Notes under the pieces: generated by a model
What the model saw: only the letters and a program-made list of their open reading frames with translations
What the model was told of the DNA's origin: nothing
The model's database searches: none
Shown: one piece after another, positions 23,701 to 38,000 of the stretch
Numbering within the stretch: position 1 is the first letter of the stretch
Layout of the letters: each line of letters opens with the position of its first letter
Source of the DNA: Pachyseris speciosa
Lineage: Eukaryota; Cnidaria; Anthozoa; Scleractinia; Pachyseridae
Length of the DNA: 64,000 nucleotides
NCBI GenBank assembly: GCA_016490735.1
Contig: JAEMWC010000006.1
Span: 2,497,501 to 2,561,500 of the forward strand
Reading direction: 5' to 3'
Position numbers and translations under genes: made by a program

Positions 23701-26030
23701 ATTTCTGTCATCACTTTTAATAGAAAACACCTTTTTTAGCCCTTTAAAATCGCAAAACATTGTTCTTTTCTGAGGAATCCTGAAATAATAAATTTGTATG
23801 AAGCTATATTAAACACAGCCAATAGCGTACAGCGTTGTAAACAACCAAAAATATTGATGAGAAAACTTGCTAGAACTTCTCCTGAAATCCTTTTATCACG
23901 AATAAGTCTTCTACCAAGCTCTATGGGATGAAGAAAACAAAAAATTTTCTCGACAATAACATTTACAATACAGTTTTTCACCTATCACTTCCACTCACCG
24001 TTGGATGCCATGTTGACATAGCTCTCGTGCTTCAATTTCCCATATAAGGAGCATCTTTTGTTCGCATAGTCCAATCAGCAATCAAAGTTTGATTCAAATA
24101 TTTCAAAAATGATAGCATTATTCGAAACAACTTACGGGTTCAATGTTCAAATAATCAACTCATTAATGTAGTCTAGGGGGGTATGCTTGACCTGACTCGA
24201 CTGTAACGAATGGAAAATAACTGGAATTCCGAAGAACACAAACAAGCAATTGCATGCTAAATGCTTACATTTAAAATGGCCACGGATCATTTTATTAAAG
24301 GACACGGAAACCATGATCTGTTTGCTGGATGAATCGCGAGTTCATGCTGAAAATTTTCATACCTCGAAACAAGATATTTACGCATTTGCATGTGGTAACG
24401 CAACAAGCATTTTGTCAGCTGAAGTTTGCTGTTCGAAATTATTTTGCCCGATGTGTACCTGCTCAGAATGAAGATGAAATAAATGAGCTATATTTTCCAG
24501 AAGCTGTCAAAGATCCAAAATCTTTTTGACCTTGAAAATCGTTGGAGGTGGATCTCACGGGAGATGATTATCATGCTTCTCGCCACTTAACACGGTTCGT
24601 CGAAAGGTATCCCTCGTACCACGATAATTTGTTGCCTAAGCATCCAGATGAGTTAAAACGTAAAAGTTAGAGAGTGAAAGCAAAACTTTTTACGCAGCAA
24701 TCATGAAGAGGCTTTGAGCATTTGAGGATTCCTACAACGGCTATCTGGATCTTTCTCTCTTGCCATCTCAACACTCGGGGACATGCTATTCTTATCAGAT
24801 AAAACACCGATTGTTATTACTTTTGCAAAACTTCGCACTCAATAGTCAACTGTAGTTGTAACAGCAATTGTCTTGTAAAATCAAACTAATGAAACAAGTT
24901 TTCAAATCATCACTTGATCATGGAAGAATGTGGATAAAAAGGAACATTTTATTTTAAGTTTCCTTGCCAATCTACAGCTGTGCCATATTGCTCTTTTATC
25001 ACGCCGACATATCTTTGAGGAAGAAGCTTATTTCATTGAACATTAAGCAACAAAAGCATGAGAATGAGAACTTCTGTTACTACAATAAACTTTGAAAAAA
25101 AACTAAGAGATGTTTTTTTTTAATCAGACACTTTCAGATTTACATGCAATGACTCGGACTGTCGCTCAGCTTTCTGCAAAGTAAAAGCTTCTGTTTGTTT
25201 TGATAGTGTTTTGTCCGCTGGATCCTTGGGGAAAGAGTGTGAGACAAAATTTTAACAATACATTCACAATAGTTAAATTACTTACTATTGTCTTTTACAG
25301 AGGCATTACCGTGGCAAATTCACCGTGGCTTTCAGTTTTGCCGCAGTTTCTTTTTCGGTGATTTCGTAGTGGATTTGCGGCAAGCAACATCGGCAAAGAC
25401 GAGATTTTACCGCATCCTAATGGGGCGATAGTTTAGAGCGGTACTGTAGAGGTCGTGCCGCTTAATGGAGGTTAATTTACAGTAAATAATGGGACTGTTT
25501 TTTGGGAATTTGATAAGTGTCCCTTTAACAGAGGGTGGCTGCTTAACACAGGGCAGTGTACTCAGAGGTTTGACTGTACAATTGTGAAAAAGACCAAATC
25601 TTACAGAAGATATGTAGAAGAGGAGGAACTTGCTTTTTATAATTTTGGCCAGGATAAATGAAACAGATACATGTAACCATCTTCCCTTTGACATTTTGGA
25701 AAATGAAAGTGATTATATTGAAATGCCTATAACAGTGCAAAAAGTAAGATTATTAGTTCCTTCCTTACTGTTTTTGAATTTCGTTCCAATTGTACTGTTA
25801 ATTTATCCTTTAGTCTGGCCCGCTTAGATTAGCCTTAGCTACCTGCAGGCCAGCTAACCCTTTTTTGTGTGCAAATTTTAAAAATAAAGTTGTATTGTTT
25901 GTAGTTTTAGAAAACTTAGGGTTTATTTGTATAGGTAATCAGATCATTGATTTCAAGTGCAATTTGGAATAAATAAGCACAAGTAAATTTTTTCAAAGAC
26001 TCAATTTGTGGTCTTTGAAAAAATTTACAA

Positions 26031-26063
<33 letters not shown>

Positions 26064-29000
26064 TATGTGATTACATATTTAATGATATTCATGAAAAAAT
26101 TGCGAGATAGCTTCTTAATTTTGCAGAAACATTGCAACACAGGTGTAAATCACTCAAGTGAAGTGTTGTTGTTGTCGGTAATTCCCTTCTATGGACACCA
26201 CTTTTCCCAAACAGACAGCCAAAAAACAGTGCTTTTCGTAGCTGTTTCTCCTTTTCATAGCTGTTTTTCAGCTTTTCTGCTGTTATTGCGGTCGCTCGCA
26301 GCTCTTCAGACTTTGTGTCATTCAAAGGGCTCAATTTCAGTTCCTTTGTTTATTAACCAATCAGAATCATGTTGTTTACTTCTTTTTTGCACCGAATTAC
26401 CTTTTTTCTGCACTGAATTACCATTTTTCTGCATTGTGTTTCCTAAAAACTGCATTTTTCTTAGCCAATCAGAATCGAGAAATTTTTTTCCAGACATGTA
26501 TATTTATTTATTAGTTTTGTACGAACACTTAATCATGCGTAAAATGTAACGCAAGTGTCACACTTCTCTTTTGGAGCTTTCTGTAATGTTTTGTAACAAA
26601 AGAGTCAAAACCATATACCAGTGAGTGGTGTACAATTCAATTTCAATTTCCAAGTAGTGTGGCTCATAGCCACTTTGATTTGGAATTTGGAATCGTGGTG
26701 ACATCTGGCCACATGTACAGTGGACCTCTTCTATCTCAAGAATTAGCTATCTAACTTCTGGCTACCTGTATACACCTGTACAGGAACTCACATTAACATT
26801 CACACTCACAGTAATTTGATGCAGGCTTACATGTGAGCACAAACTCCTGCACTTTCTTACTTTCTTCTTCTGCACTTATTGTTCAACCATGGAGCATTTG
26901 ACATAATGGGTGTACTGAAGCAGATAGAGAAAGGAATTAGGATGAATCCCAAGGGCTTTCCTGTCAGTGATTGTCTTTATCGGGCTTGTGTTTATGATGC
27001 TTGTTTACATTCTTTTACAGTCGAGGTATTTTGTCAATGGGTCCACGTGGAGTGATGGGACAAATGCCTCATGGCCCAGGTCATCTCGGCAATCAGAGTG
27101 GACTCAGTAGTCTACCTAAGACCAATAGAGCAATATCCTTGCCATCATCACTATCAAGGTATAGTGATATCAGATTTATTTGCACTGGAAACTGTATATA
27201 AGCTTATAAGACCCTTCATTTGGAAACATCTTATTGTCCATAATTTGCATGATGTCAATTAAGCACTGAGTTTTTAAATAAATCAAACCTTGACTGTTTC
27301 CAGATGAAAAACCATAAAATGAACCTAAACAAGTTGGTATCATTGGTTTCAATTTAAACATTATAGTAAGATAATAATGTGGCTGATGTAATTTAATGAA
27401 TTAAACTGTGAGACAAGAAAAAAAACCCTCACTAAAATGTTTGGATCGTTGAGAATTTCAACCAGTTTATATATATTTATCTTGTGCCCTTGTTTATATC
27501 CCTCATAACATTTAGCGGCTCATCCAGAAGTTCACCAATACCTGCAATCGGAATGACACCGCCACAGGCACCCCAGCAGCAACAATTGCATCAACCAAGA
27601 GGCTTTAACCTAGGGGGGTATGTCGAGATAAGAGTGACACAGTCAATGGTTGATGCTTGAAATATTGAATGAAAACAACAAAATATTGAACTACCTGCCC
27701 TTTTTTCATTGATTCTGAAACAAATGCATTCTGGGTAGCTTACAGCTAGCAGTAACAGCATGTTCTCAAACCTTCTGCAGGCATTACGTTGTACAGAAAA
27801 TGTTTGTTTTTTTTTTTTTTAAGAGCTGGCACATGGCTGAGATTTGCATGCAGCATGTATAATGCTAAGAAATATAAATCTGTTGTTATTATTAAATTAC
27901 AAAATGTTTAACAATCACTTGCTTAAAATTTGTCAGTTTTTTAAACCAAAAAGACCACAAGCCACAAGCTACTTAATAGTTCACATGTGGTTATGAGCTT
28001 ACAGTCATCTCCATAATTATATTTCTTTATTTTATAACACCACCCATGCCTTACATGTATCTTCTCTGTTAGGTAACCATTTGCCTTCGTTGAATTCCAC
28101 TGAAATAGGTTCTCATAAACACAGTATTTAAAGTCTTGATGGCAACCTTCTCCCGGGTGGAAATTCTTTATTGATTGTAAGACTACTTCAGGCTGCTCAC
28201 AAAATAATTCAGCTGTGTTTGTTTGCCACTATTTAGGTCTTGTTTTTTGCATCATCATCATTGTTGATAGGCCTGAAATACTCCAAGAAAACAGCACCTT
28301 CATCTGGAGTGTGTAGTTATAATCAGCAAACTTATCATGTTGCTGTTTCTTTGTTCATTGTATTAGTTCTAGCACAAGTTCTGTACCTGGTCCCATGTCA
28401 AGTTTTGGTCTTACAAGAAGTCACTCTACCAGTGGAGCCTCTCAGGTACAAGCTCAGCTATATCTGCACTATTGTACAAGCTTTTTCATTGGTGATTATT
28501 GATGAATTGTACTTCGTAGTTACTTGGGCTAGGAACGCCGCCCGAGTCTGAAAATGAGCTCCATTTTTCTTTGTTGTGTTTCATCCGCAAAGCTCATTTC
28601 TGGTATTTCTGCACAAGCTCTAACTAAAAGTAGTCATTTTGGAATAAGTACCGTAAAGACTCACAGATAAGCCGCACCTTTTTCCCAAAACTTGTCATTC
28701 AAAATCGGGGGTGCGGCTTATCTGTGAGACCATTTGGAAAAGGTGCTGTAAATTTCCGTGAATTGACATTTTTTATGGAAAAGTACATTAATATATACTA
28801 CGTAAAATTAAAACAGAGTATTGGTTATTGCTTTTGCAAGTTTGGTGGCTCCTAAAAGAGCCGTTGGTAATGCAAGTATTAGCTTATTTCAAGCTCACAT
28901 TTCTGTGCTAAACCTTTGTTAATGAATTAAATGCTTTATGGTCGCTTTTCTCGAAAAGAAGAACGTGACACAGCATGGAATTTCCATTCCCCCACAAAAT

Positions 29001-32000
29001 TGTTTACAGTATCGACGACGGTTTGAAACTTCAGCGGCAATTGGTCCTCCATGAGCGAGAAAATGACACGCTATTGTCAAGTATTCGCGTGGCAAAAATG
29101 TGACAAATGGCCCACATTTCTTCGCCGGTGTCCAGTCTTCCATTGTCTGAACTATTGCGTGGCTACATACATACAGACAGACAGACAGACATACATACAT
29201 ACATACATACATACATACATACATACATACATACATACATACATACATACATAACTTTATTTCAATTCGGATTATAGAGTAGCAAAGAAATATGCTAGTA
29301 TCTCCGAATGTACTCTAAAATAACAAATTACACAGTAACTATTTTTTAAATAATTTTTTAAAATTTTTTAAAAAATTTTTTAATTTTTTAATTTTTTAAA
29401 ATTTTTTAATTTTTTAGTTTTTTAAACAAAAACTAGTGAGCAACACACAGCAACAGATCTTGTCAATGTTTTTTAATATTATCCGACCGGTTTCGTCTGA
29501 TCAGACAGACTTCATCAGGGATTTAACAAGATTACAAATTGAACTACTTTTATACTTAACATTTACAGTATAAAGCACGTTCAGAGTAGGGTGTGAACAG
29601 CAAAAAACACCCACAAACAAATACGCACAGGATACAACGTAAATCCTGCGTTACAAAATGTGCAATAGTTAATTTTGGGGGTCATGATTTAACATTAAAT
29701 CGTGACCCCCAAAATTAACTATTGCACATTTTGTAACGCAGGATTTACGTTGTATCCTGTGCGTATTTGTTTGTGGGTGTTTTTTGCTGTTCACACCCTA
29801 CTCATAACGTGCTTTATACTGTAAATGTTTAGTATAAAAGTAGTTCAATTTGTAATCTTGTTAAATCCCTGATGAAGTCTGTCTGATCAGACGAAACCGG
29901 TCGGATAATATTAAAAAAAATTGACAAGATCTGTTGCTGTGTGCTGCTCACTAGTTTTTGTTTAAAAAATTGTAAAAGACGGTTTGAAACTTCAGCGGCA
30001 ATTGGTCCTCCATGAGCGAGAAAATGACACGCTATTGTCAAGTATTCGCGTGGCAAAAATGTGATAAATGGCCCACATTTCTTCGCCAGTGTCCAGTCTT
30101 CCATCGTCTGAACTATTGCGTGGCTACATACATACAGACAGACAGACAGACAGACAGACATACATACATACATACATACATACATAACTTTATTTCAATT
30201 CGGATTATAGAGTAGCAAAGAAATATGCTAGTATCTCCGAATGTACTCTAAAATAACAAATTACACAGTAACTACGATATTAAATTACAACGAACATTCA
30301 CAACGATGAACATGCAAAATTCTATGAAAAACTGTCTATTCAATGAAGAAATACCTGTCAACAAGTAAAAGAATAATATCAATCACATGTCATAGTTGTG
30401 GACGTGATGTTTATTCTACTAAAGAGCTAAAATTGTGGGTACAACTTCGAAGTATTTTCCATTTCAATGTTGGCGAGTTTATGTTCGAAGAAGACAGAAG
30501 ACTTAAGACTTGACTTTGAATTTCTTTTGACTTTTAGTAGAAAAACGTTTTTTCCCCAAAATTTGAGTTGCTAAAGTCGGGGTGCAGCTTATCTGTGAGT
30601 GTGGCTTATCTGCGAGTCTTTACGGTACACTATTTTTACTGCATTAGCTATGCTGAATGTCCTTGGCCTAGTGGTCATCGTCACTGCTTGTGATACAGAT
30701 GTTCTGGGTTCGACTCTTGCTGTTGGCACCTTTGTTTTTTTTCTTCTTTTTTTAAATATTCTTGACAATAATTAATAGTTATCAGTGGTTGTGCTGTAAA
30801 ACAATTTTGCAATTGTATACATTGATGGGGGTCCTTGGATATACGTACACTGCAAAGACTGATAGACACAAACACAAGCACAATGCGTCTGATGTAAGGA
30901 GGACAGACTTCTCGCTTTTCTTTTATTTAGCGCTAAATTAGGTATATTTGCAGGCCCAAGTTTAGGCTAATCGTAGCCTCTTGTTAATGTGGTGGGATGT
31001 TGCTGAAATTGTGCTGTGCCTATCCTAGACTGTTTGATCTTGTCTTACCGTGCAACGACTTCAACCAGGGCCACCCAAGGCTTTTTAACCAATCAGCGAC
31101 AGATTTGTTAACAAAGAATTTCGACTTTGTGGTTTTCAAAGCCAGTGAAATTCAATCCTAAATTTAACTTGGTGGTGGGAACAGACACGTTGACAGATCC
31201 AAAATGTCACCGAAAAAATATATATTTTGAAGTGGCCGTGAATAAACTTTGGCATTTACTGACCTGTTGAAAGTTTAAAACAATTTGAAAGCAAGAAATG
31301 CCCTTTATTCCAACCAACAAACCTCCTAAAGAAGTGGAAGCCGGCAAATGTGAATCTTGTGAAATCCACAACGAATATATCAGCAATGAAAAACATACCA
31401 ACGGTCACTTTGTAATGACAGGCTTACGCAAACCACAAAGGCTTTGAAAAAAATATTGGGCCGATTTTTGTTTTGGATTTCAATCGCTCATACATCTTTC
31501 ACTATCAATTCAAATTCTTTTGACGAAAGGCCGCTGTGGTAATCAAAATCCATTTATTGACTAAAGTGATGAAATTTTGAATCTGTCACATCTGTTCTCA
31601 CGGTTGAAAAATACAAGATTGCATTTGATTGGCTTTGAAAACAGCAAGTCAAAATTCTTTGTTAAATAATCACCTTTTCATTGGTTGAAAAACCTCGGGT
31701 GGCCCCGGTTGAGGTAGTTGCACTGTAATAGTGTTTCATGTGTGCTACATAGTATTACAATTTTCACAAAATTTCCAACAAAATTTTTCTCTTGAAAGAT
31801 GATTGCCATTACATCCATGTGATCCACATGATTACAAAAATTACTTAAAAATTAAAAATGGTACAGTACAACTTACATTATGCCCTTGGATCAAATAGCT
31901 TCCTTTCATAACATACATGTGGGGTATCCAGATGCCTCAAACTGTGTGGCCTGCTGGCCAGGCACTGATGGACTACTTCACTGCTGGCCAATCCCCTCAA

Positions 32001-35000
32001 CCTAACTAAGAGCCATGCACTCCCAGCAACTCATCATACTGATTGGAGAAATATAACTTGCCCCACCCCCTGCCCTGTCAATAAAGAAAAGTGAAAGAAC
32101 ACTATTAATGCCACATAAAATGATATAGAAATACCAAGTTACCAGCAGCTTTAACTATACTTGTTTTTGCTTAGCTGCAATTAACTCCTCGACCTGAATT
32201 CTTTATTTGAGCATTGGCCACCAATGCTAGTGGGCTTGATGCTCGTTGCTCATTAACTTTCTTGAATTTTATTTTTCTAAAATTGTATTCATACAAAATT
32301 GAAAGAGTGTTAAAGGTAACTGTCTCTATATTGAGGGATCTAAAGCGAGACTGTTCTCATAGCTACTTTGCTATTGGGTAAATTGTGCCTATGGCTTGTG
32401 CTCGTGCAACATTTTCTTGTTCTCCTTGTACTGATTTTTCTGTAACTCCTTGGCAAGAGGTCTTTCTATTTCTACATACTCACACAATCACTGAAACATT
32501 TAACTTTGATATTTTCTCCCCTCAGGGCATGGGTGGTTCAGGTCTTCCTCTCTTTTCTGGAGCATTTGCGCCACCAGGTAGGATTTTGTTCTAAGTGGGA
32601 AGTGAAAAAAAAGACATAATAATATTGCAGTGTACAACAGACAAGAAATACAGCTATGAATTGCACAGTTTGCTATCAAGACGTCAGTGGTTATGTGGAT
32701 GTAATCCCCGGTGTTGTCGTCTGGTCTTTCACTCTGTTGGGAGGGAGGGGCCTTTGGGTGATATGCCTTTAAGGTGACCTAGTGTCTTGTTGCATGAGCA
32801 AATTGGTAAATACAAATAATGAATATGTGAATGATCATTGCAGTTATGAACACTTCTTATGCAGTTGTGAATAGAAACCCTGAAAAAAATTCAGGCTTGT
32901 ACAGGATTTGAACCCATGACCTGTGTGATACCGGTGAAGTGCTCTACCGACTGAGCTAACAAGCCAACTGGGAGCTGGTCATTTTGTTGGTTCGTATAAT
33001 ACGTGTGAGTGATTAATATATGATCATTCACATATTCATTCTTTAATCTGCAGTTCAAATATATGATTCTCATATATTCATTCTCATACAATACAAATAC
33101 CTTAAAATAACTGCTGACCAGTGTAGCTCACTCTCATTTAACTGTGATAATGCTATGATCTCATCAGGACATTCAAACCAACACAAAATGGATACAATGG
33201 TGCTATAAAAGAACATCACTTTTTTTATTTTATACAGTACTAAGGACACTTTCAAGTTTGATGCTTTTGTATGCATCTGACGTTACTGCCATGATTTCTT
33301 TCTATGTAGGTGCTCCAGATTCACCAAAATCACTTCGGCATATCTTCGCAGGAGCTGGACAAGGTGTGTGTTTGTACCAGTAAGCTAGCTAAGAATCATG
33401 TTTAACATCTTTAAATGCTCATCAACTATTGCAGCATGCAGTGACTTAGTACTGTTATGGCCAATTACTTACTGTTTGTTTTGCTGTACATTGTCGAACT
33501 GCAATTTCAGGGGTGCAGGCAAGATTTTCAACAGCCAAACGTTTGTTGAGTAGAGGCGAATTCTGTTGTTTGATTTATAGAGAAAGAGTTGACTAGAGAG
33601 TTTTTCAGTCAGAAAAGTAAAAAAGGGCGAGCCACCAGGCTGTTATTTTTCTGCCTTCATCCTATAATTTAATCGTGCATAATTTGTACCTTTGTGAATG
33701 CCATACAGCTTCATACTATTTTTTTTTTACCCAAGTACAACTCGTTAGAAGCCATTTTCAGCACCTCCCCCCCCCCCCACCCCCCTGTCTTGAATAAATT
33801 CCAAGTCACCATTTGAATTATAACAGGTTTGTCTGATGCATCACCTGGTGGCTCCAGTGGCTTGGACCTGTCAGAATTTCCTGTATTAGCAAACAGAAGC
33901 CGCCTGGAGAGCTTTAATCGTGTTGAGGGTATGGCACGTTTGGAGAGCATAGGAGGCGTAAGTGCGCCCCCCAGTAGCATGGCAAGCAGACCCAGCTATG
34001 GTGTGGTATCTAAACCTGCAGAGCCTCCCCCGGACTTCTCAATCCACAATGAAGATTTCCCAGCTCTTCCTGGTTCAAATACTTTCAAATCAGGTACTGT
34101 GTTCTTTTTGTAGTGTATGCTCCCCTTAATAAGCACCCTCTTTGTGCGATTGACACAGATGAAACTGTTCTGGTGTAAATTTTTCTGTGGTTTTAATTTC
34201 TTTTTAAACCCGTGTGATATCTACTTTCGACTTTTCTGAATGATCCGAGGAGAAGGAAAATAGGAGTTGTTTAAACTGTTGTCAAAATTACCAAACCAAA
34301 ACCATGGTTAAAACCACAGCATAACCGTGACCTCTCGCCAGTGAAAAGAAGTTACACGTAGAAATGGTGCAGAGGGTAACTGCAAAAGACGGTTGAATGC
34401 TCGATTTGAAATAATTAATGTCCATGGCGTTCACTTTAGGAGATACGGTATTTGTACGGGGACTAAGTCGCCCAAAGAGTTCAAAGAAATTGCAGTGTGA
34501 TTAAAGCGGTTTCAATTGAATATCAAAGGTAAAGTGCGTTGGCTTTGGTTTTGCATGGCTTCGCTCTGTGATTGACCAGCAAAACTCGCGACTCCTTTTC
34601 AACCAGTGAGAAGCAAAACCAAAACCAATCGTGACTTGCACACGCGCATTTTCCCGAGCTTTGCGCCGGTTGCATGTAATTGCTTCGTATTCTGATTGGC
34701 TCGTTGAGCTGTTTGTGTCTGTTATAATTGGCTGGAGAAATTGCTATGGTTTTGGTTTTACGACAGTCAACTGAGACGCGCTCTATCTCATGATTGATTG
34801 GTTGTGGTTTGGAACCTTGTAATGTAATGTTATTTTTCTTCTTAATTTTGCAGAAAACAGTACAGAAAGTTCCACGGTTCATGATCCTTCCAAACAACAA
34901 GTACGATTATTGAACCTGTTGTTTTCACACTTATTTAGACATAACACATATTATTTGTTTGTTGTGAACTTTTTCAACATTTTTCTCTTCCAGGTCATGA

Positions 35001-38000
35001 GCACAAGCTCTAGTATATTTCCGGGAACAGGTAAAGATTGCTTCTTGTTTCATCAACGAAACCAACAAATATTACTGATGACAGGTGACACCAATAAATC
35101 ACTGTCACTTCTTCAATTAGTGAGCCGATATCGAGTTAGCAGTATTTAGAAATTTTAAAAACGTCCAGGATCTTTTTCTTTGATTTTGTTCTTTTCTTGG
35201 TTTTGATGATTTCAGATCTCAGAGGAGGTTCGTCATATGAACAGGCACTGAAAGATGTTGCGAAAGATGCGAGGTACGTTGTCATACAATTGAAATTTAA
35301 GGCATTTTCCCATTTGTCAGAATTGCCCGACAAGCCACCCAAACGGGGAGTACTCGCAAACGGAAATGAGAAGGACTGGTTCCACGCGAGGAAGGAGACG
35401 CGTGTCTCGCGTGTCTTCTCCCTCATTCCTCGCGCCCATCACTCAAACTCGCGCACATTTTTTTCCAGCCTAATTCCACGCCTGCCCTTCGAATACCTAC
35501 ACACTCTTTTCTTAATGTGACATTTTTTTGTTGTCTGGCCTGAAAGTCAGATAAATCGCGAGAAAGCTGAAGCTTTGATAATACTTTTCGCGCTCTGAGA
35601 GGCCGTAAATTTTGCTTCTCCTCGCTTTCAGGAGTTAAGTTTATCTGTGCAGGGGCGTTCTATCTAGGCAAACCATGATTTCTTTCATTGTTTGTTCAGA
35701 TTTGCAGCGGCAGACTCCAAGTCAAACTCGTCAAATCACAAACAGCCACCAAGAGGAATCCAGACGTCACCATCAGGTGAGCAAATGATGGGATTACCTT
35801 TTAATGCGTCTGAAAGTTAACTAGCGTGCGTGACACGAGGAAGGCTAACGGAAGAAGGGCATCCAAAGCGCGAAGGACATGGAAATCTTGCTTCCCATCT
35901 TCCACTGTTAATGTGCTAATCACACAGCTTGAACCAGCCAATCAGATTGGAGAATATGTAGTTGTAGTTTTGATAAATTGTGCTATCTTGCTGGTAATAT
36001 TTAATCAACTGAAGTTAATGGTATCTCGGAACTATTCTTCATTCACTCCAGTTTTGATCAAGTTCATGTTGTTTTAGCTTGCCTACCTTTTTCTTTAGCG
36101 TTTTTTGTTTTGTCCTCGTTTCAGGTATGATCTCGAATATCCCAAAAGGCATGGTCACAGACCAGTTTGGAATGATAGGACTGTTAACATTCATCAGGGC
36201 GGCCGAAACGGAACCGAATCTTGTCACACTAGCACTTGGAAGGTCAGTACAGTCTGGTCCGTGTGTATTGTGAATCTTCAGCTACCGCAGCAGTAACGTG
36301 AGAAAAAACCATACTTAGATAAATTGAAAGAGGCAGTCGCGTTCTCTTCAAAGTCTTGAATGTTGTCATTTTACACTGTTGTTTTTCATAGGTCGACAAA
36401 AACTTATATCAAAGTGTATAATGCACGTACAGTGTCCTGTTCATCGGGAACAACCCTCCGCCACACCCTAACCAAGGCCAAATTTCCGTTACAATTTTCA
36501 TTTATTTTCCTTTTGGGCGACTTGTACAAAATGAAGAACTTTGCTCAAGAACGTGACCAACGTTAGGCGACGTTAAGTCTTCAACTTCGTTCCCAGGGTC
36601 GGGAAGAGGAGAGACCCTGGGAACGAGGTTGCAACGTGTTAACTCTGAACAGCCAACTTAGGGAAAGACTGGGATCCAGAATATCGCATGAACAAATCAT
36701 TTTCTCTTGGCGTGAAGGATTATGGGATTGCATATTCGTGGGGGAACGCGATTGTTTCTTCGCAATACGCGTCCCTCCAAACAATCCCACAATCGCTTGC
36801 GAGGCCACTCGGTCTCGGTCTTTTCAAAAGCGAATTATAGCCCGAAAGGGAGATAAATGGCAAGAATCTTTCACCCGTATGAGCTTATGTTGTAATATAA
36901 CTCAAAGCTGAGTACCGGTAGCAATAATGTATGTCTTTTCTATTTCTGCAGTGATCTTACAACGTTAGGACTTAACCTAAACTCCCCAGAGTAAGTAGAA
37001 ATCGTCGAGTTTACAGTCTAACAGGGAACGTTAATGTAGTAACATTAATTGGGACTTCACGGTGTACCAGGTCTCCGCAGCCAGCTTTTATTTATTCAGT
37101 ACAATTTAATGGAAAAAAGAAAGGAAAAAAATTAGAAGCCATACGGATAATCCGTAAAGGAGTCCAGGGCCACCGAGCTCTATAAAGTAAATTATATATA
37201 CCTAAATAGCTTTGTCTCTGTTAAAAGATTCGTTGTTCCATTTTAGGAGCTTATATCATACGTTTGGTTCTCCGTTCGCGGACAGTCCTTGTAGACCGCA
37301 TGAAATAGGTAAGGCTTGAAAACAGGGGGCAAAAGCAAGACTGACTTTTACCTTGGATTAACGGACGACATAGAATTTGAAAAAAAAGTAAGGAATAATT
37401 TGGTGGATACAGTTTCTATAGTGGTTGTACAGAATTCGTACCGCAAGGCCAATTTACATCTCACCTCTGTTTGTCTTCCGCTTGGATCCGAGTGCAGATT
37501 GCTTCAGTAATTCATTATGGTTTCTATCTATATCTGCTATTTGACTGCGACTTGATAGCCGTTCCATTCACGTTTTTCGTTCTTTATCTGCAGATTACCA
37601 CGTACCGTCGGAGTACCGGATAAACTCGTTTATTAGGGATAAGGTACGTTATGCCCATCTGATTGTTACACTAGTTAATAAATAGACTCCATTTGTCAGT
37701 GCGTGTGTCCTCTGATAATGCACGGATGACGTCAAAACGTGGTAAGAACAGAGAAGTACTCTACCAACCGCAGGCAAGCAGCGTGACTGATGTGTTTACC
37801 ACGTTTTCACGTTCTCCGTGCGTTTTCAGAGTGCGCACGCGCTTCCATATTTTTCTATTTCTTTCCACACTTCAGTTATTGACAAAAAAAAATACATTAC
37901 AATAGGAAACTAACAGCAAAATACAATACAAAAAAGAAAAAGGAAGAGAGATTACCACCAGAACGCACTGCCAAATGAAATTTGTTTTATTTATTGTATA

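Larger units (their letters stand above)
29419..29969. repeat. 0.55-kb palindrome with hammerhead-like motifs in both arms
   Basis: The arms 29419-29690 and 29697-29969 are nearly perfect complements around a 6-base loop (AACATT region). Each arm carries CTGATGA...GAAAC about 90 bases from its outer end. The palindrome sits between the two direct copies of the 0.3-kb duplication. It could be two inverted copies of a Penelope-type terminal repeat or a foldback transposon. Confidence 0.88.
28651..30625. mobile_element. TA-flanked TIR element (CCGTAAAGACTC ends), 2.0 kb
   Basis: The left end CCGTAAAGACTCACAGATAA and the right end TTATCTGCGAGTCTTTACGG are inverted, with TA at 28649-28650 and 30626-30627. 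An internal copy of the terminal motif (CGGCTTATCTGTGAG) lies near each end. The terminus resembles the pogo-family element at 53028 (CCGTATTTATTTGG...ATAAGCC). The interior is a compound structure described separately. It lies in CNOT2 intron 9. Confidence 0.82.

Noticed and set aside
26031..26549. 172-residue + strand frame, the longest in CNOT2 intron 6
   Set aside because: Phe/Leu/Ser-rich translation of T-rich repeat DNA (FFCTELPFFCTELPFFC), beginning in the hairpin at 25957. No homology recognised.
28919..29248. 109-residue minus-strand frame starting MYVCMYVC
   Set aside because: The start is only the translated (CATA)n microsatellite and the rest is the duplicated repeat. No domain.
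29160..29255. CRISPR-like array
   Set aside because: Simple (CAGA)n/(CATA)n microsatellite without spacers; the DNA is eukaryotic.
29829..30185. 118-residue minus-strand frame
   Set aside because: It runs through microsatellite, direct repeat and palindrome arm; an accident of repeat DNA.
32894..32965. tRNA gene
   Set aside because: Acceptor and D arms pair but the anticodon arm does not; it is part of a repeated SINE.
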